Positions 16,070-23,573 are shown, counted from the stretch's first letter. The stretch: 26,526 bases of DNA from DASVEE01 sp036399695 (GCA_036399695.1 DASWMP010000324.1:1-26526); one strand, 5' to 3'. Notes: generated from the letters alone by a model not told the origin. Numbers and translations: made by a program.

Positions 16070-16374
16070 GAGGCGACGTACCGGAAGCCGCGCAGCTCCG
16101 TCGCCTTAGGGTCGAGCTTTAGTCCTTTCGGGATGCCGGAGTGGGAGTCGCGGTAGAGATGGCTGTGATGCCACTCGGTGAAGCTCGCCTCGTCCGTCCA
16201 GTAGGTGATGAGCCAGAACTCGCTGCCGTCTTCCGCGGGGGAGACGACGTCCATGCGGATGAACCCGGGGGTCTGCTCGACGAGGTGCGGCCGCGAGCGG
16301 AAGGCGTCGGCAACGTCGCCCTCCATCCCATTGCGCACGCGGAAACGGCTGATCGAAACGTAGCCGGGAGTCAC
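16066..16374 (-). CDS. ABM (antibiotic biosynthesis monooxygenase/HmoA-like) domain protein
   Basis: This 102-residue protein is a ferredoxin-like ABM domain: YVSISRFRVRNGMEGDVADAF, GFIRMDVVSPAEDGSEFWLIT and YWTDEASFTEWHHSHLY. Relatives include heme-degrading HmoA/IsdG-type and quinone-modifying monooxygenases. The substrate here cannot be told. Its stop overlaps the start of the B12-sensor gene (ATGA), so it heads that operon. It begins with GTG and a TAGCTT box lies 6 nt upstream. Confidence 0.75.
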   Translation of the reverse strand: MTPGYVSISRFRVRNGMEGDVADAFRSRPHLVEQTPGFIRMDVVSPAEDGSEFWLITYWTDEASFTEWHHSHLYRDSHSGIPKGLKLDPKATELRGFRYVAS

Positions 16375-16380
16375 GGCCGG

Positions 16381-16386
16381 AAGCTA
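16381..16386 (-). promoter_or_regulatory. Leaderless-type -10 box (TAGCTT)
   Basis: TAGCTT on the minus strand lies 6 nt before the GTG of the ABM gene. It suggests that the ABM-B12-kinase unit has its own promoter, separate from the response regulator gene upstream. Confidence 0.3.
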
Positions 16387-16437
16387 CACGCCGTGCCGAG
16401 CGAGGTCAAGCGGACGCATCATCGCTCGACCGCCCGA

Positions 16438-16797
16438 TCACCGCTCCACACCGATCACCGCCGCCACCCGCTTGCCGATCCCCGAGAGGTTGGACTTGTC
16501 GATGACGATGAGCTCCGGCGGCAGGCCGATGCGCGCGCCGGGGTAGCCGGTGACGACGATGATGCGCCGCAGCATGTGCGGTTTGCTGTGGCGCATCGCT
16601 TCGATGACGACGCGGCCGTCGGCGTTGCCGAGGCGGATGTCGAGAAAGACGAGATCGAAGTCGCGCTGCAGGAGGGCAGAGGTGGCGGACGGCACGTCCT
16701 CCACGATCGTCGGCGCCAGACCGAACGGCCGGACCACGCGCGCGAAGATCTGCACGAACATCGGGTCGTCGTCGACGATCAGACAGGTGCCGGCCAT
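16438..16797 (-). CDS. Single-domain response regulator (CheY-like)
   Basis: This 119-residue receiver domain stands alone, with no output domain. The acidic pocket is Asp9-Asp10, the phospho-acceptor Asp53 in LVFLDIRLG, with Thr83 (VVTG) and Lys101 (IDKSN). The ATG at 16797 is preferred over a GTG six codons upstream, because a TACGAT box lies 9 nt before it and because the protein then begins with the usual short lead to LIVDDD. It lies 63 bases upstream of the ABM-B12-kinase genes on the same strand, so it is the natural phospho-partner of that kinase. The phosphate may be relayed to a distant output. Confidence 0.85.
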   Translation of the reverse strand: MAGTCLIVDDDPMFVQIFARVVRPFGLAPTIVEDVPSATSALLQRDFDLVFLDIRLGNADGRVVIEAMRHSKPHMLRRIIVVTGYPGARIGLPPELIVIDKSNLSGIGKRVAAVIGVER

Positions 16798-16806
16798 GAG
16801 CGCATG

Positions 16807-16816
16807 ATCGTACACT
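16807..16816. promoter_or_regulatory. Overlapping divergent -10 boxes
   Basis: TACGAT on the minus strand (16812-16807) serves the response regulator, 9 nt before its ATG. TACACT on the plus strand (16811-16816) serves the alkyltransferase, 7 nt before its ATG. The two boxes share two bases, so the promoters are mutually exclusive. Confidence 0.5.
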
Positions 16817-16823
16817 GACGGGC

Positions 16824-17291
16824 ATGCATTATGGCTATGCGCACACGCCGATAGGCACGCTCCTGGTTGCGGGTGAGGCCGGCTCCGTGACGGTCATCTC
16901 CTTCCGCCCCGAGCCGCGCCCGGAGTGGACGCGGGACGACGCGCTTTTCGCCGGTACGATTGACCAGCTCGGTGAGTACTTCACCGGCCGCCGCCGTACG
17001 TTCGACCTGCCGCTCGTGCCGAAGGGCACGGAGTTCCAGCTCGCCGTCTGGAACGCGCTCACGAAGATCCCCTACGGCGAGACCCGCAGCTACTCCGACG
17101 TCGCCCGCACCATCCGCCGCCCCGACGCCGTGCGCGCGGTTGGCGCCGCCAACGGCGCCAACCCTCTCCCGATCGTGATCCCCTGCCACCGCGTCATCGG
17201 CGCCAACGGCGCCCTCACGGGATTCGGCGGAGGGATCGAGACGAAGAAGTTTCTGCTGGAGCTGGAACGGGGGGAGAGGAAGTTGTTTTAG
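16824..17291 (+). CDS. ogt: Methylated-DNA--[protein]-cysteine S-methyltransferase
   Basis: This 155-residue suicide repair enzyme takes alkyl groups from O6-alkylguanine onto Cys121 in the signature PIVIPCHRVIGANG. The helix-turn-helix region (SYSDVARTIRRPDAVRAVGAAN) with its arginine finger and the C-terminal GFGGGIETKKFLLELE are present. The N-terminal domain is short and it lacks an Ada domain, which fits Ogt rather than Ada. It is divergent from the response regulator gene and convergent with fabF. Confidence 0.93.
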   Translation: MHYGYAHTPIGTLLVAGEAGSVTVISFRPEPRPEWTRDDALFAGTIDQLGEYFTGRRRTFDLPLVPKGTEFQLAVWNALTKIPYGETRSYSDVARTIRRPDAVRAVGAANGANPLPIVIPCHRVIGANGALTGFGGGIETKKFLLELERGERKLF

Positions 17292-17311
17292 CGCGCGTGC
17301 GAGGACGGGGG

Positions 17312-17487
17312 TGTTTTTGGTTTTTGGTTGTTGGTTTTTGGTTTTTGGTTTTGGTGGTTGTGCGGCGTTCTTGTGTTTACCAACCAAACCCAACAACCGA
17401 AAACCAAACCAGCGTCGTTGGTTTTTGGTAGTTGTGCGGCGGTTCTTGTTTTTACCAACAACCAACAACCAACAACCGAAAACAACC
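17312..17487. repeat. Heptamer-array inverted repeat (GGTTTTT type), duplicated
   Basis: Runs of 7-bp units GGTTTTT and GGTTGTT alternate with their complements (AACCAAA/CAACCAA). A module of about 75 bp, including TGCGGCG and TTCTTGT, is tandemly duplicated (compare 17361 and 17435). The stretch is strikingly T/A-skewed beside GC-rich genes. It lies between the convergent alkyltransferase and fabF genes and may act as a bidirectional terminator. Confidence 0.85.
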
Positions 17488-17506
17488 AGCGCCGCGTCGC
17501 GGCGCG

Positions 17507-18748
17507 TCAATCATGCGCCGAAAACAACAGCGTCGCGTTCGTGCCGCCGAAGCCGAACGAGTTCGAGAGCACGTGGCGCACTTTCTTTTCGCGGGCGGTG
17601 TTCGGGACGTAGTCCAGGTCGCACTCGGGGTCGGGGTTCTCGTAGTTGATCGTCGGGGGGAGGACGCCGCGGTCGATCACCAGGGCGCAGATGGCGCCTT
17701 CGAGGCCGCCGGCGGCGCCGAGGAGATGGCCCGTCATCGACTTCGTCGAGCTCATGGCCAGCACGCGGGCGTGATCGCCGAAGAGCTTCTTCACCGCGAT
17801 CGTCTCCGTCTTGTCGCCGACGGGCGTCGACGTGCCGTGCGCGTTGATGTACTCGATGTCCGCCGGCTGCACCCCGGCGTCCTTGATGGCGCGCATCATC
17901 ACGCGGACCATGCCGTCCCCTTCATGATGCGGGGCGCTGATGTGGTGCGCGTCGCTGGACATGCCGTAGCCGGTCAGCTCGCAGTAAATCTTCGCGCCGC
18001 GTGCAATGGCGCGCTCGCGCTCCTCGAGGATCAGGATCCCCGAGCCTTCACCCATGATGAACCCGTCGCGCTCGGCGTCCCAGGGACGGGAGGCGCGCTG
18101 CGGCTCGTCGTTGCGCGTCGAGAGGGCGCGCATGGCCGCGAACCCGCCTACCGCGAGCGGCGTCACGACTGCTTCGGTGCCGCCGGCGAACATGATGTCG
18201 GCGTCGTCGCGCTGGATGATCTTGAATGCATCGCCGATGGCGTGCGCGCCGGCGGCGCAGGCGGTGGCCGGCGCCGAGCTCGGGCCGCGCAGGCCGAAGC
18301 GGATCGAGACGTGGCCGGCCGCGAGGTTGATGATCGAGCCGGGGATGAAGAAGGGGGAGATGCGGCTCGGGCCGCGCTCGAGCATGACCTCGTGCATCTC
18401 CTGGATCAGCGGGAAGCCGCCGATGCCCGACGCGACGATGACGCCGGCGCGGTCGCCGTCTTCATTCGCCATGTCCAGCTTCGAATCGTCGAGCGCCATC
18501 TGCGCCGCGGCGATCGCGTAGTGGATGAAGGTGTCGGACTTTTTGATCTCTTTCTTTTCGAGGTAGTCCGCGGGGTTGAAGCCGTTGACCTCGCCGGCGA
18601 TCTTGCAGGCGAACTGAGTCGTGTCGAACTTCGTGATGGTGCCGATCCCCGAGCGCCCTTCGATCAATCCCTGCCACGTCGGCTCGTTGCCGATGCCGAG
18701 CGGGGAGACCATGCCGATTCCGGTGACGACGACACGTCGCTTGTCCAA
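17507..18748 (-). CDS. fabF: Beta-ketoacyl-ACP synthase II
   Basis: This 413-residue condensing enzyme extends acyl-ACP with malonyl-ACP in fatty acid synthesis. The Cys-His-His active site is Cys164 (ATACAAGAHA), His304 (INAHGTSTPVGD) and His341 (KSMTGHLLGAAGG). The C-terminal NSFGFGGTNATLLF is also typical. It starts at TTG: AGAGGAG lies 5 nt before it and the next in-frame ATG would delete the N-terminal VVVTGIGMVSP. acpP lies 150 bases upstream on the same strand, the usual acpP-fabF order. Confidence 0.95.
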   Translation of the reverse strand: MDKRRVVVTGIGMVSPLGIGNEPTWQGLIEGRSGIGTITKFDTTQFACKIAGEVNGFNPADYLEKKEIKKSDTFIHYAIAAAQMALDDSKLDMANEDGDRAGVIVASGIGGFPLIQEMHEVMLERGPSRISPFFIPGSIINLAAGHVSIRFGLRGPSSAPATACAAGAHAIGDAFKIIQRDDADIMFAGGTEAVVTPLAVGGFAAMRALSTRNDEPQRASRPWDAERDGFIMGEGSGILILEERERAIARGAKIYCELTGYGMSSDAHHISAPHHEGDGMVRVMMRAIKDAGVQPADIEYINAHGTSTPVGDKTETIAVKKLFGDHARVLAMSSTKSMTGHLLGAAGGLEGAICALVIDRGVLPPTINYENPDPECDLDYVPNTAREKKVRHVLSNSFGFGGTNATLLFSAHD

Positions 18749-18898
18749 GAGAGCTCCTCTGAAAAGAAATTGGTCAGCCTGCGGTCTGTACGCGGGAAGG
18801 AGGTACGTTCATTCCCGGCGCGCCGACTGTGACTGACCTGTGAGAAAGGCTGCGCGAGCTCATCACCCGCGCGCACGATAGCTGTCTACTCGGTCTTG

Positions 18899-19138
18899 CT
18901 ACTGGGTCTTGGCGCGCTTCTCGATGTACTCCACCGCATCGCGCACTCTGCGGATCTTCTCCGCCTCGTCGTCCGAGATCTCGACGCCGAACTCTTCTTC
19001 GAACGCCATGATCAGCTCGACGGTATCGAGCGAATCGGCGCCCAGGTCTTCGACGAACGACGCTTCCTGCGAAACCTCTTCGGCGTCGACGCCGAGCTGC
19101 TCGACGATGATGGACTTGACCCTTTCCTCAACCGACAT
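18899..19138 (-). CDS. acpP: Acyl carrier protein
   Basis: This acidic 79-residue protein carries growing acyl chains on 4'-phosphopantetheine attached to Ser36 in the DSL motif (EDLGADSLDTVELIMAFEEE). The start is set by GAGGAGG about 8 nt upstream. The longer open frame upstream would translate a heptamer repeat and is rejected. A TAGAAC box about 50 bases upstream could be the operon's promoter, giving a leadered mRNA, unlike many neighbours. Confidence 0.96.
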   Translation of the reverse strand: MSVEERVKSIIVEQLGVDAEEVSQEASFVEDLGADSLDTVELIMAFEEEFGVEISDDEAEKIRRVRDAVEYIEKRAKTQ

Positions 19139-19210
19139 CGGTATGTCCTCCTCAGTTATGGGGGAAACGCTGAAAAATGCTGGACGGGTTCTACCACAAA
19201 AGCGTCGGAG

Positions 19211-19284
19211 TTGGCAGTTGGCAGTTCGCAGCAGGCAGTGGTGGAAGCGGGAGCCACTGCCAACCGCCAACTGCCAACCGCCAA
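19211..19284. repeat. Heptamer-array inverted repeat (TTGGCAG type)
   Basis: The left arm (19211-19238) has four 7-bp units, TTGGCAG twice then TTCGCAG and CAGGCAG. The right arm (19257-19284) alternates CTGCCAA and CCGCCAA. It fills the divergent gap between acpP and the DUF2203 gene, ending 9 bases before a TAGACT box, so it covers the expected -35 area. Confidence 0.85.
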
Positions 19285-19293
19285 CTGATGCAC

Positions 19294-19299
19294 TAGACT
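19294..19299 (+). promoter_or_regulatory. Leaderless-type -10 box (TAGACT)
   Basis: TAGACT lies 8 nt before the GTG of the DUF2203 gene. There is no Shine-Dalgarno. Confidence 0.5.
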
Positions 19300-19307
19300 C
19301 TCGCGCC

Positions 19308-19607
19308 GTGGCCAAACGGACTTTTACCTACGAGGAAGCTGCAGCCCTTCTCCCCGACGTTCAGCGCCTGACCGACGACGCCGCCCGCCGCGTCGAGGAG
19401 CTCGACGAAAGCGCCGTCGAAGCCTACGAATCCGTGGTCATGGAATGGGTCCGTTCGATCCTCGACCTCGGCATCGAGGTGAAGGGCCTCTGGCTCGTCG
19501 ACTTCGACAACGGCAGCGGCTACTACTGCTGGAAATACCCCGAGCCCGCCCTGGAGTACTTTCACGGCTATGAGGAGGGGTTCGGGGGGAGAGTGAAACT
19601 GAATTGA
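19308..19607 (+). CDS. DUF2203 family protein
   Basis: This 99-residue protein matches DUF2203 across its length: FTYEEAAALLPDVQRL at the start, GIEVKGLWLVDFDNGSGYYC in the middle, then YFHGYEEGFGGR at the end. The family is found in Bacillota, Deinococcota, Acidobacteriota and others, and its function is unknown. The GTG start gives MAKRTFTYEEA and has a TAGACT box 8 nt upstream. It is divergent from acpP, across a heptamer repeat. Confidence 0.88.
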   Translation: MAKRTFTYEEAAALLPDVQRLTDDAARRVEELDESAVEAYESVVMEWVRSILDLGIEVKGLWLVDFDNGSGYYCWKYPEPALEYFHGYEEGFGGRVKLN

Positions 19608-19624
19608 GCAGCAGGCGCAGAGGC

Positions 19625-19678
19625 GTTTTTGGTTGTTGGTCCCCCAACCAAAAACCAAAAACCAACAACCAACAACCG
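19625..19678. repeat. Heptamer-array inverted repeat (GGTTGTT type), short copy
   Basis: GTTTTTGGTTGTTGG is followed by CCCCCAACC and then 7-bp units AAAAACC and AACAACC. The unit is the same as in the 17312-17487 element, making this a second member of that family. It sits between the DUF2203 and HAD genes. Confidence 0.8.
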
Positions 19679-19731
19679 TTCCCCCCACCAGCTCCCGACC
19701 CACCCCGACGACGGACCACTGACCACACCAC

Positions 19732-20499
19732 ATGCCACTAAAAGCCATCGCCTTCGACCTCTGGGAAACCCTGATCACCGACACGCCGGAGCTTTCGCGG
19801 CGGCAGGAGCGGCTGCGCATCTCGCGGATGGAGGAGATCCTCATTGCCGGCGGCCATGGGGCGCTCGCCGATCGGATCGATCACGCGTATCGCGCGCTCT
19901 GGCAGCGCTGCCAGGAGCTGTACTGGTCCGAGGATCGGGACGTGCCGTGCAGGACGCAGATCGAGCATTTCTTCGAGGCCCTCGGGCTCGATCACGCGCA
20001 CTTTGACGAGCGCACGCTGGCCGATCTCGAGCATGCGTACGCGCATGCGGCGCTGGAGATCCTGCCGGCGACGGTGCCGGGCGCGCGCGACATGCTCTCG
20101 GCCGTCAAAGAGCGGGGATTCGGCGTGGGGCTGATCAGCAACACCGGGCGCACGCCCGGCTCCGTGCTGCGCGGCATCCTCGACCAGCTCGGCCTCGCGC
20201 CAATGATCGACGTCATGGTCTTCTCCAACGAGCATGGCCACTGCAAACCGCGGCCGTCGATCTTCGAGGAGCTCCGCCGCGGGCTGGACGTGCGGTTCGA
20301 GGAACTGGTGTTCGTCGGGGACAACCTCTACGCCGATGTGCATGGGGCGCAGCGCTGCGGCATGCGTGCGGTGCACTTCGATCCGCCGGTGCGAGGCACC
20401 GCCGTGGCGCCGCCGGTGGAGCATGGGCTCACGATCGTGCCTGATGCGCGCGTCACCCATCTGGCGGAGCTGCCCGGCGTCGTCGAGCGGCTCTCATGA
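19732..20499 (+). CDS. HAD superfamily hydrolase
   Basis: This 255-residue protein has HAD motifs: motif I FDLWETL (Asp9 nucleophile), motif II LISNTGR, motif III CKPRPSIF (Lys) and motif IV FVGDNLYADVHGA. The usual second acidic residue of motif I, DxD, is replaced by Trp11. This DxW variant occurs in a recognised subset of HAD proteins and may alter or slow phosphatase catalysis. Its TGA overlaps the ATG of the RNase Z-like gene, so the two are coupled. Substrate unknown. No clear promoter box or Shine-Dalgarno precedes the ATG. Confidence 0.87.
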   Translation: MPLKAIAFDLWETLITDTPELSRRQERLRISRMEEILIAGGHGALADRIDHAYRALWQRCQELYWSEDRDVPCRTQIEHFFEALGLDHAHFDERTLADLEHAYAHAALEILPATVPGARDMLSAVKERGFGVGLISNTGRTPGSVLRGILDQLGLAPMIDVMVFSNEHGHCKPRPSIFEELRRGLDVRFEELVFVGDNLYADVHGAQRCGMRAVHFDPPVRGTAVAPPVEHGLTIVPDARVTHLAELPGVVERLS

Positions 20500-21347
20500 G
20501 CGACAACCTCTGGACCATCCCCACCGAGCACTTCACCATCGAGGGGCGGTCCCGCGCCGGACACGAGACGTTCTTCCGCATCCGGGAGCTCGGTGTGGCC
20601 CTCGACATCGGACGTTGTCCCGATGCCGTCATCAGCATGTCGCACGTGCTCGTCAGCCACGCGCACCTCGATCACGCGGCCGGCATCCCTTTCTATGGCG
20701 CGCAGCGCCACCTGCAGCGGCTCGATGGCGGAACGGTCTACGTGCCGTCGGAGGCGCTGGATGACTTTCGGGCGCTGCTCGAGGTCCAGGCGCGGCTCAC
20801 CGGCGCGCCGCTGGAGATGAACCTGCGGGGCGTCGCGGCGGGGGAGGAGGTGCGCATGACCCGCCGCCTCCTGGTGCGCGGCCATCGCGCCACCCATCGC
20901 GTGGCGGCGCGGGCGTACGAGCTCATCGAAGTGCGCCATCACCTGAAGGACGAGCTCCATGGCCGTACCGGCGAGGAGCTGGCGCGCATGAGGAAGGACG
21001 GGCTGGTCCTCGACGAGGAGTTCCGCCGCAGCATCATCTTCTATACAGGTGACACCGACCGGGGCCTGCTCGAAACGAACGAAGCGCTCTTTAAGGCCGA
21101 AGTCCTGATGATCGAGTGCTCCTTCATCATCGAGGGGCACCAGGAACGGGCCGCCCGCTACCGGCACATCCACATCGACGACATCGCCGAATTTGCAGAA
21201 CGTTTCGAAAACGAGACGATCGTGCTGACACACTTCAGCCGGCGCTACTCGCCCGACGAGATCCGCAACGGCATCCGCCGGCGGCTCCCGCACGTGCTGC
21301 GCGACCGCATCCGGCTGGCATTGCCGGCCCCGTATCAGCGGTTATGA
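20496..21347 (+). CDS. Metallo-beta-lactamase-fold hydrolase, RNase Z-like
   Basis: This 283-residue protein has the zinc motif SHAHLDHAAG (His55, His57, Asp59, His60), and later IIFYTGDTDRG, LMIECSFI and VLTHFSRRYS, matching the tRNase Z layout (second-half Asp and His). tRNase Z trims tRNA 3' ends. This one lacks an obvious long flexible arm, so it may be an RNase Z paralogue or another hydrolase. It is coupled to the HAD gene by a four-base overlap and followed after 55 bases by the carboxypeptidase gene. Confidence 0.82.
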   Translation: MSDNLWTIPTEHFTIEGRSRAGHETFFRIRELGVALDIGRCPDAVISMSHVLVSHAHLDHAAGIPFYGAQRHLQRLDGGTVYVPSEALDDFRALLEVQARLTGAPLEMNLRGVAAGEEVRMTRRLLVRGHRATHRVAARAYELIEVRHHLKDELHGRTGEELARMRKDGLVLDEEFRRSIIFYTGDTDRGLLETNEALFKAEVLMIECSFIIEGHQERAARYRHIHIDDIAEFAERFENETIVLTHFSRRYSPDEIRNGIRRRLPHVLRDRIRLALPAPYQRL

Positions 21348-21389
21348 CGGAGGCAGCACCGAATTTGCAGCGGGCGGCTCCCAGAAAGG

Positions 21390-21395
21390 TAAGCT
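21390..21395 (+). promoter_or_regulatory. Leaderless-type promoter (TAAGCT)
   Basis: TAAGCT lies 7 nt before the ATG at 21403. TTGCAG at 21365-21370 is a possible -35 box with a 19-bp spacer. Confidence 0.4.
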
Positions 21396-21402
21396 CTCGT
21401 CA

Positions 21403-22962
21403 ATGACGTCAAGGCTTTCGCGACCATTCGCGATTCTCGCGGTCTTCATCCTCCTCCTGGCCGACTCCTCGGCTTACGCGCAGCAGAAGAAAAAGACGAC
21501 GACGCGCCGTAAGGCTGCGCCGGCACGCAAGGCTCCGGCGAAGAAGCCGGCAGTCAAACCGGCAGCCGCGCCTGCTCTCGCGACCGCTGTCGGCGTCAGT
21601 CTCGAAGAGCGGCTCGCCTCGCTCGTCAACAGCGCCGTGGCCCGTGGTTCCGACTCCAGCATCCAGATCGCGGAAGTGGAGAGCGGCCGGGTCGTCGGTC
21701 AGCGCAATCCGAATCTCGCTCTGTCGCCCGCGTCCAACATGAAGCTCTTCACGACGGCCGCGGCCATCGACATCCTCAAGCCGACCTTCGAGGTCACGAC
21801 CGCCGTGTACGTACGCGGCGCCGTCGATCCCACCGGCACCCTCGACGGCGACGTCAAGGTCGTCGGCCGTGGCGATCCGACGATCGGCGGACGTTTCCAC
21901 GACGGCAACGCCACCGCCGTCATCAACGAATGGGCCGCGGACCTCAAGCGCTCCGGCATCAAGACCGTCCGCGGGAACCTCATCTTCGAATACGGCTACT
22001 TCGATACCGATTACATCCATCCGACCTGGCCGCGAGACCAGCTCGTGAACTGGTACGAGGCCCCGGTGTCCGCCTTCTCCATGCAGGAAGGCTGCGTCGA
22101 GGTCCGGGTGCTGCCGTCGCAGCCCGGCCAGCCGTGCGTCGTGCAGTTCGAGCCCCCGACGAGTTACCTGCAGGTCGAGAACAACTGCCGCACCGGCCGC
22201 GGGCTCCCGTTCATCACGCGCCACCTGAACTCCAACAAGATCATCGTCCGCGGCGGCGTGCCGGCGCGCTCCGGCGCGACCGAGGTGTTCGTCACGGTCG
22301 AGAACCCGGTGCACTACTTCGCGTCGGTGACGAACGAAGCCTTCGCCCGCAACGGCCTCACCGTGCAGGGGCAGGTCGTCCTCGCTTCGAGCGATCCGCG
22401 CACCGACTGGCGCCAGGTGTCGGCGCACACGACCCCGCTCAGCGTCATCATCTTCGTCGTCAACAAGAAGAGCCAGAACCACTACGCCGAGCAGGTGCTG
22501 AAGATGCTGGGCGCCGAGAAGAACAAGCAGGGCTCCTGGGCCTCCGGCAACCGCGTCGTCACCGACTGGCTGACGACGAAGGTCGGCGTGCCCGCCTCCG
22601 AGTTCCGCGCCGTCGACGGTTCCGGCATGTCGCGCGACAACAGGGCCTCGGCCAACGCGTTCGTCCACCTGCTCCGTTACATGTGGAAGAGCCCGTGGCG
22701 GCAGGACTTCGTCAGCTCGATGCCGTATACCGGCGACCCGGACTCGAAGTTCGGCAACCGCCTCAAGCAGGAGCCCTACAAACGGCAGATCTACGCGAAG
22801 ACCGGCTACATCGGCGGCGTGGTCGGGCTGTCAGGGTACGTCCATGCCCAGAGCGGAAAGGTGTATGCCTTCTCGTTCCTCTTCAACCGGTATCGCGTCG
22901 GTGTGTACGCCGTGTACCGCCTGCAGGACGAGATGCTGAAAGAGATCGTGCGCAACGGCTGA
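21403..22962 (+). CDS. dacB: D-alanyl-D-alanine carboxypeptidase/endopeptidase (PBP4 type, S13)
   Basis: This 519-residue exported peptidoglycan enzyme removes terminal D-Ala or cleaves cross-links. It has a signal peptide (residues 1-26) and then a Lys/Ala/Pro-rich low-complexity linker (about 28-62), which may bind the wall or DNA-like polyanions. The serine active site is Ser111-x-x-Lys114 (SPASNMKLF), then Ser357-Gln358-Asn359 (SxN) and Lys466-Thr-Gly (KTG). The long insert between the first two motifs is the PBP4 hallmark. It appears to be transcribed from its own promoter. Confidence 0.93.
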   Translation: MTSRLSRPFAILAVFILLLADSSAYAQQKKKTTTRRKAAPARKAPAKKPAVKPAAAPALATAVGVSLEERLASLVNSAVARGSDSSIQIAEVESGRVVGQRNPNLALSPASNMKLFTTAAAIDILKPTFEVTTAVYVRGAVDPTGTLDGDVKVVGRGDPTIGGRFHDGNATAVINEWAADLKRSGIKTVRGNLIFEYGYFDTDYIHPTWPRDQLVNWYEAPVSAFSMQEGCVEVRVLPSQPGQPCVVQFEPPTSYLQVENNCRTGRGLPFITRHLNSNKIIVRGGVPARSGATEVFVTVENPVHYFASVTNEAFARNGLTVQGQVVLASSDPRTDWRQVSAHTTPLSVIIFVVNKKSQNHYAEQVLKMLGAEKNKQGSWASGNRVVTDWLTTKVGVPASEFRAVDGSGMSRDNRASANAFVHLLRYMWKSPWRQDFVSSMPYTGDPDSKFGNRLKQEPYKRQIYAKTGYIGGVVGLSGYVHAQSGKVYAFSFLFNRYRVGVYAVYRLQDEMLKEIVRNG

Positions 22963-22975
22963 GGCGCGCCTCTAT

Positions 22976-23012
22976 CCCGGAGTGCGGGGGCCGGTCGCCA
23001 CCGCACTCGGGG
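22976..23012. terminator. Hairpin after the carboxypeptidase gene, part of a GGAGTGCGG repeat
   Basis: GAGTGCGG (22980-22987) pairs with CCGCACTC (23001-23008), extended by CCC/GGG with one mismatch. The core GGAGTGCGG recurs at 26391. It begins 13 bases past the stop codon, in terminator position, but lacks a T-tract. Confidence 0.45.
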
Positions 23013-23103
23013 ATTCCTCGTGGCGCGACCCTCCGCGCACGGTTGTCACAGCCACACGCTAGCTCCGTAACTCCGCGTTGACCTCGCCTTCGCATCCGGT
23101 ACC

Positions 23104-23109
23104 TATGAT
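23104..23109 (+). promoter_or_regulatory. Leaderless-type promoter (TATGAT)
   Basis: TATGAT lies 8 nt before an ATG at 23118. TTGACC at 23078-23083 is a good -35 box, though the 20-bp spacer is long. Confidence 0.45.
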
Positions 23110-23117
23110 GCTGGACG

Positions 23118-23273
23118 ATGCGCCTCGGGCAACTGATCGTGATTCTCGGCGACGCGCCCGCGCGCGCCCGCCTCTGCCGTCCGCCACTCGACGACACCCC
23201 GCCCGATCAGGAGCCGGCGGAGGACGATCGTGAGGCTACGGGACCCGTAAACCCTGCTGGCTCGCCAGCGTGA
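23118..23273 (+). CDS. Possible small protein (51 residues)
   Basis: An ATG-to-TGA frame of 51 codons (MRLGQLIVILGDAPARARL, then a Pro/Asp/Glu-rich half) lies in a gap otherwise empty of genes. The first 10 residues are hydrophobic and the tail is acidic. Support comes from a TATGAT box 8 nt upstream with a TTGACC element, and mostly G/C third codon bases. Its last 38 bases overlap the 3' end of the opposing gene. No family is recognised, and it could be a chance frame. Confidence 0.35.
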   Translation: MRLGQLIVILGDAPARARLCRPPLDDTPPDQEPAEDDREATGPVNPAGSPA

Positions 23274-23508
23274 TCTGGACCGTGTAGACGCCGCTCGGTT
23301 TCCGGACCGTCAGGAAGGCCTGGAAGCCGGGGAACTTGAGGACGTCTCCCAGGATCTCGGCTTCCCCGTCGCCGCGCACGTACCGCTTCACCAGGTCTTC
23401 GATCGACTCAGCGTCATACGTCTGGAACGTGACTTCCCCCGCGTTCGGCAGGGGTTTTCCGTTCATGTCCGTGAGGTGTCGCTGCTCGACGGTGAAGCGC
23501 ATCAGCAT
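23236..23508 (-). CDS. Hypothetical small protein
   Basis: From the ATG at 23508 it encodes 90 residues (MLMRFTVEQRHLTD...). The sequence is a mixed alpha/beta pattern with FQTYDAESIEDLVKRYVRG and FLTVRKPSGVYTVQITLA. It has no signal or membrane segment and no Cys. I recognise no family. The start could also be the ATG at 23502 or an upstream TTG at 23559; a start at 23508 leaves room for the divergent guaB promoter. Codon use resembles the neighbours. Confidence 0.6.
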   Translation of the reverse strand: MLMRFTVEQRHLTDMNGKPLPNAGEVTFQTYDAESIEDLVKRYVRGDGEAEILGDVLKFPGFQAFLTVRKPSGVYTVQITLASQQGLRVP

Positions 23509-23567
23509 CGCTGGTCCCGAATCTCCACCGATCGGGGCCTGCAATTCCGGTGCTACCAACCTCGTTC

Positions 23568-23573
23568 TATACT
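23568..23573 (+). promoter_or_regulatory. guaB promoter -10 (TATACT)
   Basis: TATACT lies 18 nt before the guaB ATG, with AAGGAGG (23581-23587) between them, so this mRNA has a short leader. The -35 is weak (TTCCGG, 17-bp spacer). Confidence 0.5.

Noticed and set aside
17311..17649. Frames rich in Phe, Val and Leu over the GGTTTTT element
   Set aside because: They translate low-complexity repeat DNA and run into the antisense of fabF.
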